NCBI GenBank assembly: GCA_026397715.1
Contig: JAPLUN010000409.1
Coordinates: 1-64,000 of the forward strand
Length of the DNA: 64,000 bases
Direction: 5' to 3'
Source of the DNA: Verrucomicrobiota bacterium
GTDB lineage: Bacteria > Verrucomicrobiota > Verrucomicrobiia > Verrucomicrobiales > Verrucomicrobiaceae
A program made the translations under genes and the position numbers. The notes under the pieces are model-generated. The model saw nothing but the letters and a program-made list of their open reading frames with translations. It made no database searches and had not been told where the DNA came from. Positions 58,958 through 64,000 of this stretch are shown piece by piece. Every line of letters starts with the position of its first letter. Within the stretch, counting starts at the first letter, position 1.

Positions 58958-59569
58958 TTATTTCTTCTCCAGCACCATGAGGAACTGCCCGGCCTGCGGA
59001 TTGGTCTGCAGTTTGGTGGGCCGAGTGGAGTTCGGGTTGTCGTTCGCTGAGCACCATTTCAAAGTCTTGCTGTCGAGGTCAAAAATGCCCTCATATTTTT
59101 TACCCGCGAACTGCCCTTCCGTCCCCGTGGCATCAATGCGCTTGCCCGAAATCTTGTACGTTCCTGCGCCCATCTCTCGGTTCCCCTGCGGATTGGAAGC
59201 GGTGATTTTATCCGCCGTGATCACCAGCCGGATGTCCCCATGCTTGGAGCCATCACTGTCCGCCATGAAGCCATCCCACGTGCCAATGAGCTGCTGCTTC
59301 ACATCGTCCTTCTCCTCCGTCTTCACCGCTGCAGGCTTGGAGGCAGCCGCCCCCTGCTCTTTGACAAAGGTCTGATCAGCCTCGCTCAGGCGTGCCAGCG
59401 GCAGCTGCAGCGTGCCACCATTCCCCGTGCGCACCACCACCGCACTTCCCTGCACACTGACAAAATCACCCTCCAAAGTGCGCCCCGTCTGCGCCTCCGT
59501 CCAGGTGCGGGACTGAAGACTCGAAAGGGCGCAAAAAACCAGGCCGAAGTGAAGCAGAAGCGTTTTCAT
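58958..59569 (-). CDS. Secreted SHD1-like domain protein
   Basis: Signal MKTLLLHFGLVFCALSSLQS followed by RTWTEAQTGRTLEGDFVSVQGSAVVVRTGNGGTLQLPLARLSEADQTFVKE (SHD1-like pattern common in PVC bacteria). Confidence 0.7.
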   Translation of the reverse strand: MKTLLLHFGLVFCALSSLQSRTWTEAQTGRTLEGDFVSVQGSAVVVRTGNGGTLQLPLARLSEADQTFVKEQGAAASKPAAVKTEEKDDVKQQLIGTWDGFMADSDGSKHGDIRLVITADKITASNPQGNREMGAGTYKISGKRIDATGTEGQFAGKKYEGIFDLDSKTLKWCSANDNPNSTRPTKLQTNPQAGQFLMVLEKK

Positions 59570-59636
59570 GACGATGCGATGAAGGTTGCCCGCCCCCACG
59601 CACCGCGATAATTAAAATCACTTCATCTTCCTCCAC

Positions 59637-60893
59637 TCATGCCGCCATCGGTACTCCATAGGGCAGGATGTCGGGTATCGGAGAGAACTCTCGGATCTTC
59701 GTCCACAGGGATGAATAGTCCTTGTTCACATCGCCGGACAGGCAGTCGGTGATCTCGTCACCGGCGTCCGGATACTTCATCACCACATCCTTGAAGGAAA
59801 AGTTCGGATTGTAGAAGGCGTACACCAGCTTGCGCATGTTATCGATTCCCTGGCGCATGAACTCGGCGTATTCGGCAAAGCGCTCCGGCGACACATCACC
59901 CGCCACCAGCGCCTCATGCACCGCATCTCCCGCCAGCACGCCGCTCTTCAGCGCCAGCATCACGCCGCTGCTGAACACCGGATCCAGAAACGCAAACGCA
60001 TCCCCCACCAGCAGCAGGCCCGGCGATGCACCGTACTTCGAGTGGCGTGAGTACTCGCTCGTGATCCAGTATTCACCCGTCGAGACTCCCGTCGAAAGAT
60101 GGTCCTTGATCCACTGGTTCTCACCGATCTCACGCTCAAACATCGCCTTCGGATCCTTCACTCCATCACGGCTCAGATACTTGCCCTCGGCCACGACGCC
60201 CACGCTCACCATGTCATTATGCATTGGAATGTGCCAGAACCAGCCCTTGTCCGGCACGAACGCGATCGTCGTCGCACCCTCATCCAGGCCTGCCTCGCGC
60301 TTCGACCCCTTGTAGTACGTCCACACCGCCACCTTGTTGAGATAAGGATCACCCACGCGCCAGCCTTCACGCACCGAGGCAAACGCCTCCTTGCCCGAGG
60401 CATCGATCACCAGCTTGGCCAGCAGGTGCTCCTTGCTGCCGTCCTTGTTCTGCACCGCCACGCCGATCACCCGGCCGCTATCATCCTTGAGCAGCTGCGT
60501 CACCGTCGTTTCCTCCCGCACCGTGGCGCCCTTGCCACGCGCATGCTCCATCAGCATCTGGTCAAACTCCGAGCGCATCACCTGCCACGTCTGCGCCACC
60601 GTCTCGCGGTCATAGCGATTGTAAAAGTAGAAGGGTTGCGAGCGCCGGCCATCTGGCTGCACAAAACTCACGCTGAACTTCTTCATGAAGTGCGACTTCT
60701 TCATCGTCGGAATCAAACCCAGCCGCTCCAGCGGTCCAAAGGTGAACGGGATCAACGACTCCCCCACATGATAACGCGGAAATTTCTCCCGCTCGAGCAC
60801 CAGCACTTTGTGGCCATGCTCTGCGAGGATGGCTGCAGTGCTCGTTCCGGCTGGGCCGCCGCCGATGATGATGACTTCGTGGGTACTGTTCAT
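59637..60893 (-). CDS. FAD-dependent oxidoreductase (tryptophan halogenase / geranylgeranyl reductase-like)
   Basis: Start refined to MNSTHEVIIIGGGPAGTSTAAILAEHGHKVLVLEREKFPRYHVGESLIPFT; LLVGDAFAFLDPVFSSGVMLALKSG. Confidence 0.88.
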   Translation of the reverse strand: MNSTHEVIIIGGGPAGTSTAAILAEHGHKVLVLEREKFPRYHVGESLIPFTFGPLERLGLIPTMKKSHFMKKFSVSFVQPDGRRSQPFYFYNRYDRETVAQTWQVMRSEFDQMLMEHARGKGATVREETTVTQLLKDDSGRVIGVAVQNKDGSKEHLLAKLVIDASGKEAFASVREGWRVGDPYLNKVAVWTYYKGSKREAGLDEGATTIAFVPDKGWFWHIPMHNDMVSVGVVAEGKYLSRDGVKDPKAMFEREIGENQWIKDHLSTGVSTGEYWITSEYSRHSKYGASPGLLLVGDAFAFLDPVFSSGVMLALKSGVLAGDAVHEALVAGDVSPERFAEYAEFMRQGIDNMRKLVYAFYNPNFSFKDVVMKYPDAGDEITDCLSGDVNKDYSSLWTKIREFSPIPDILPYGVPMAA

Positions 60894-61041
60894 GTGCATA
60901 ACAACTTCAATACGAATGAATGCTGTCTGCTGGTACGCCACCTGCAATACCATTTCAGCATCACTTTCATGCCCGTTTGCGATAAGGGCGGATGGAAAAC
61001 AAAAACTTCCCATTCAAAGCCACGTTTGGCACAACCCCGAC

Positions 61042-62022
61042 ATGAACAAGCCCCTCACCCCTGCGGTCAACCGCCGCGACTTCATGACCCGCAGCGCGCA
61101 GGTCGCCGCCGTGGGCCTCCTTGGCTCCGCCTTCGGCACCACTTCCCCCGCCACCTCGGAAACCCTCGTCCAGCAGCTCTACGGCAGCATGGACGAAGCC
61201 CAGCGCAAAACCCTCTGCTTCGCCTGGAGCGATCCCCGCCGCCTCAAGGTCGACAACAACTGGCACATCACCCCGCAGAAAATCCGCGACGTCCTCAAGC
61301 CCGACCAGCAGGAACTCGTGCGCGAGATCTTCGACAAACTCCACAGCGACGAATACAAAGCCGAAGTCTAGCGTCAGTTCGATCAGGACAACAAAGGCGA
61401 CGGCGGCTTTGGCAGCGCCTCCATCGCGCTCTTCGGCCAGCCCAGCACCAGTCAGTTCGAGTTCGTCCTCACCGGCCGCCACTGCACCCGCCGCTGCGAT
61501 GGCGACAGCGAGAAAGGCGCAGCCTTCGGCGGCCCCATCTTCTACGGCCACGCTGCCCAGGGCTTCAATGAAAAGCCCGACCACCCCGGCAACGCCTACT
61601 GGTACCAGGCCAAACGCGCCAACGAAGTCTTCCAAGCCCTCGACGGCAAACAACGCGAGCTCGCCCTCCTCGGCGAATCCCGCGATGAAGACGGCAACAA
61701 CACCGTCAAGCTCACCGGCAAAACCAAGGGCCTCGAAGGCATCCCCCTCACCGAACTCAGCGCCGACCAAAAAGACCTCGTCAAAAAAGTCATCGCCGAT
61801 TTGCTGAAACCCTTCCGCCAATCCGAGCGCGAAGAGTCCCTGAAGTACATCGAAGCCAGCGGCTACGACAATCTCCACATGGCCTTCTTCAAAAACCAAG
61901 ACGTCGGCAAAGACGGCATCTGGGACGTCTGGCAGATCGAAGGCCCCAACATGGTCTGGTTCTTCCGCGGCGACCCCCACGTCCACTGCTGGGCCCACAT
62001 CCGCGCTCTGCAGAAGGTGTGA
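61042..62022 (+). pseudogene. DUF3500-like Tat-exported protein with in-frame TAG
   Basis: MNKPLTPAVNRRDFMTRSAQVAAVGLLGSAFG Tat signal; frame continues past TAG at 61369-61371 as RQFDQDNKGDGGFGSASIALFGQPSTSQFEFVLTGRHCTRRCDGDSEKGAAFGGPIFYGH... to 62022 with no other stop. Confidence 0.75.
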
Positions 62023-62583
62023 TCAATTCACCGCTGTCTTCATTGGCAGAGGTGATTCGCTCATCATCTTTTCCACCTCGGTGCGAAATTGAAGCAAGAC
62101 CGGCTCCAGCGCGGCACGGCTCCAGACATAAACACAGAACGGTGCAGACGCTGACTCTGAGTCCATAGCCAGCGCCGCTGAGACATAGGTGCCGCCCTCG
62201 CCATCGGGACATCGCACGTCCCGAATGTGAAACTGTGCCAGCGCAGAAGCAGGAACAATGAGTCGATGGCCAGGAATCGACAGAGAGGCATTGCGCCGGT
62301 CAAAAATCAGAATCGGACCCTCCTTTCGAAACCACAGGGCAATCCCAATGACGACAATTATCATCACACCCCCAAAGCTCATCCACAGTCCGAGGAATGA
62401 TTGCGTGAAATCAAAGCGTGCCACCACCCAGGCCAATCCTGCCAAAATGACGCTCATAGACACCACAGGAGCCCACCACCGGCCCTTCTGAAACATTTCG
62501 ACTCGCTGCTCAATCACCCGAACAGCAGGACGGCGCGCCATCCACACTTTGGGCCGTTTCAAGCTGTCGATGGAGGAAATCAT
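62023..62583 (-). CDS. Hypothetical membrane protein (186 aa)
   Basis: Two TM stretches (WAPVVSMSVILAGLAWVVA, FLGLWMSFGGVMIIVVIGIALWF) then a soluble domain. Confidence 0.65.
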   Translation of the reverse strand: MISSIDSLKRPKVWMARRPAVRVIEQRVEMFQKGRWWAPVVSMSVILAGLAWVVARFDFTQSFLGLWMSFGGVMIIVVIGIALWFRKEGPILIFDRRNASLSIPGHRLIVPASALAQFHIRDVRCPDGEGGTYVSAALAMDSESASAPFCVYVWSRAALEPVLLQFRTEVEKMMSESPLPMKTAVN

Positions 62584-62613
62584 GAATATCGATTACGTGA
62601 GCAAACCAGCATT

Positions 62614-63981
62614 TCACTTCTTAACTTCTCCCAGCAATCGTAGAGCCACCTCCACCAGCCTCTCACCACTGCCCACCTCTCCACGCGCGCTGACGATCTC
62701 ATAATTCCCCTGCGGATAAGACTCCCGGTTCGGCACATACCCCACACTCCCATTCGCCAGCTCCGCGATGATCGTGTTCTTGAACGGCGAGGCCTTTTTC
62801 AGCGCCAGCCCCAGCTCCACAAAAATCTCTCCCGGCAGCGCCACGATGGCCAGCTCATCACTCAGCGCGATCACCTGCACCTCGGCGAGCAGCGGCACAC
62901 TCTGCTTCTCCACCGTTTCCAAAATGCACACCGTCTCCGCCATCGGCACCGTGCCGTAGTTCTTCGTCAACATATTGGCCGCCATGTCCTTTGCCTTCGC
63001 AATCTGCTCCGGCGTGAAGCTGCGACGCTGCAGTGTCACCAGCTCGGAGCGCACACGCGGCGCGAATGTGGCAACCGTCTTCAAGCCCGGCCACGCAGCA
63101 TCCGTCGCATCCGCCAGCGCAGTGCCAAGCTCCAAAGTGCTTCGGCGCTTTCCGTTGATGTAGTCCCCATGATTGATGTTCCCACAGCAGCCATTCGCAA
63201 ACACCGAGATCATACCAGGTCCGTGCCTCTCACTGACGAGCTTCGTAAACACTCCGGGATAATCCGCCGAGATCTTCGTGCCCGCGCCCACCGAGGTCGG
63301 ATGCATCGCAAAGTTCAGCAGCGCGCCCAGCGGTGCGGCATCCGCACCCGCTCCATGAAAGGCCACCACGCCCACATCCGGATCAATCGGCCCCGCCGGT
63401 TTGTCCGTGGCTTGATTGAGCTTCTGCGGCTGCCAGATCGCCTCCTTCACACCCTCACGCAGCACGCGTCGGTTGAAGCTGATCCCCTCCGCCTTTCCCA
63501 TCGCCACCGAGGCTCTCGCAGCCGTCAGCTTCGCCTTCGCCTCCTTCACTGACTGCGCAATCAATCCCGGCAGCGCGCTGATGTAGGCCACCCCCGGCGG
63601 CGAGTTCACCTTCGTGATGTCATCCATCAGCGACCCACGCGGCTGCTGCGGCCCCGAATGCGTGTGCGTGCCAGAAATCATCACATGATCTCCCTCAATA
63701 CCACACTGCTCCTGGATCGCCTTCCGCGACTCCGCCACCAGCGGCCTTACCGTGCCCGAAAGATCCAGCACCACGATGGCCGCATGCACGCCGTCCTTTT
63801 CAAACACCAGCGTCTTCGCATACAGCGGATCCAGCACACCCTCCGAACCCCGAAACTTGTAGAACCCACCCAGCGGCGTCCCATCCTTCGGCGTGATGTC
63901 CACCCTCGCCGCACCCACACGAAAATCACCGGCGTGGGCTTGGAGAACAAGAAGGAGACAGAAAAACAGGCGCAGGATCAT
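62614..63981 (-). CDS. Neutral/alkaline non-lysosomal ceramidase-like secreted protein
   Basis: MILRLFFCLLLVLQAHAGDFRVGAARVDITPKDGTPLGGF; VMISGTHTHSGPQ; VFANGCCGNINHGDY. Confidence 0.85.
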   Translation of the reverse strand: MILRLFFCLLLVLQAHAGDFRVGAARVDITPKDGTPLGGFYKFRGSEGVLDPLYAKTLVFEKDGVHAAIVVLDLSGTVRPLVAESRKAIQEQCGIEGDHVMISGTHTHSGPQQPRGSLMDDITKVNSPPGVAYISALPGLIAQSVKEAKAKLTAARASVAMGKAEGISFNRRVLREGVKEAIWQPQKLNQATDKPAGPIDPDVGVVAFHGAGADAAPLGALLNFAMHPTSVGAGTKISADYPGVFTKLVSERHGPGMISVFANGCCGNINHGDYINGKRRSTLELGTALADATDAAWPGLKTVATFAPRVRSELVTLQRRSFTPEQIAKAKDMAANMLTKNYGTVPMAETVCILETVEKQSVPLLAEVQVIALSDELAIVALPGEIFVELGLALKKASPFKNTIIAELANGSVGYVPNRESYPQGNYEIVSARGEVGSGERLVEVALRLLGEVKK

Positions 63982-64000
63982 GCAAGCCATACGCAGTGCG

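Noticed and set aside
60099-61571. 490-aa plus-strand ORF spanning the FAD oxidoreductase and the DUF3500-like gene
   Set aside because: Crosses two better-supported genes; His/Arg-rich shadow translation.
60967-61998. 343-aa minus-strand ORF, uninterrupted opposite the TAG-containing gene
   Set aside because: Tempting because it has no stop, but the plus strand carries a Tat signal and coherent protein sequence while this translation is V/A/E/G-rich shadow composition.

Overview
This 64 kb window is high-GC and looks like a Verrucomicrobia/PVC-type chromosome (inferred from gene content: DUF1549/DUF1553 plus DUF1501 pair, autotransporter-associated beta-strand repeats with PEP-CTERM, SHD1-type protein, Tat-exported Gfo/Idh/MocA oxidoreductase). 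The dominant object is one 28 kb minus-strand locus (8370-36423). It encodes a giant secreted beta-strand-repeat protein, presented as two ORFs (6852 aa and 2481 aa). The first has the signal peptide and no C-terminal anchor; the second has the PEP-CTERM anchor and no signal peptide. Coding potential continues across the 50 bp gap, and removing one base from a TTTAAA run restores a single frame of about 9350 codons. Two other genes are disrupted. A Ser/Thr kinase-lectin-LRR gene appears to have lost its catalytic core between HRD and DLYAIG (junction about 44813-44822). A Tat-signal DUF3500-like gene carries an in-frame TAG (61369-61371). Other content: AAA ATPase, squalene-hopene-cyclase-like enzyme with DXDD motif, ECF sigma/membrane protein/Spy-like operon, RRM protein with a tandemly duplicated RGG tail, FHA-like membrane protein, TspO-SDR-SRPBCC operon, DPRP-type photolyase/cryptochrome, two-component system, FAD-dependent oxidoreductase and neutral-ceramidase-like protein. 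I saw no tRNA, rRNA, CRISPR array or transposase. All family calls come from motif reading; no database search was run.
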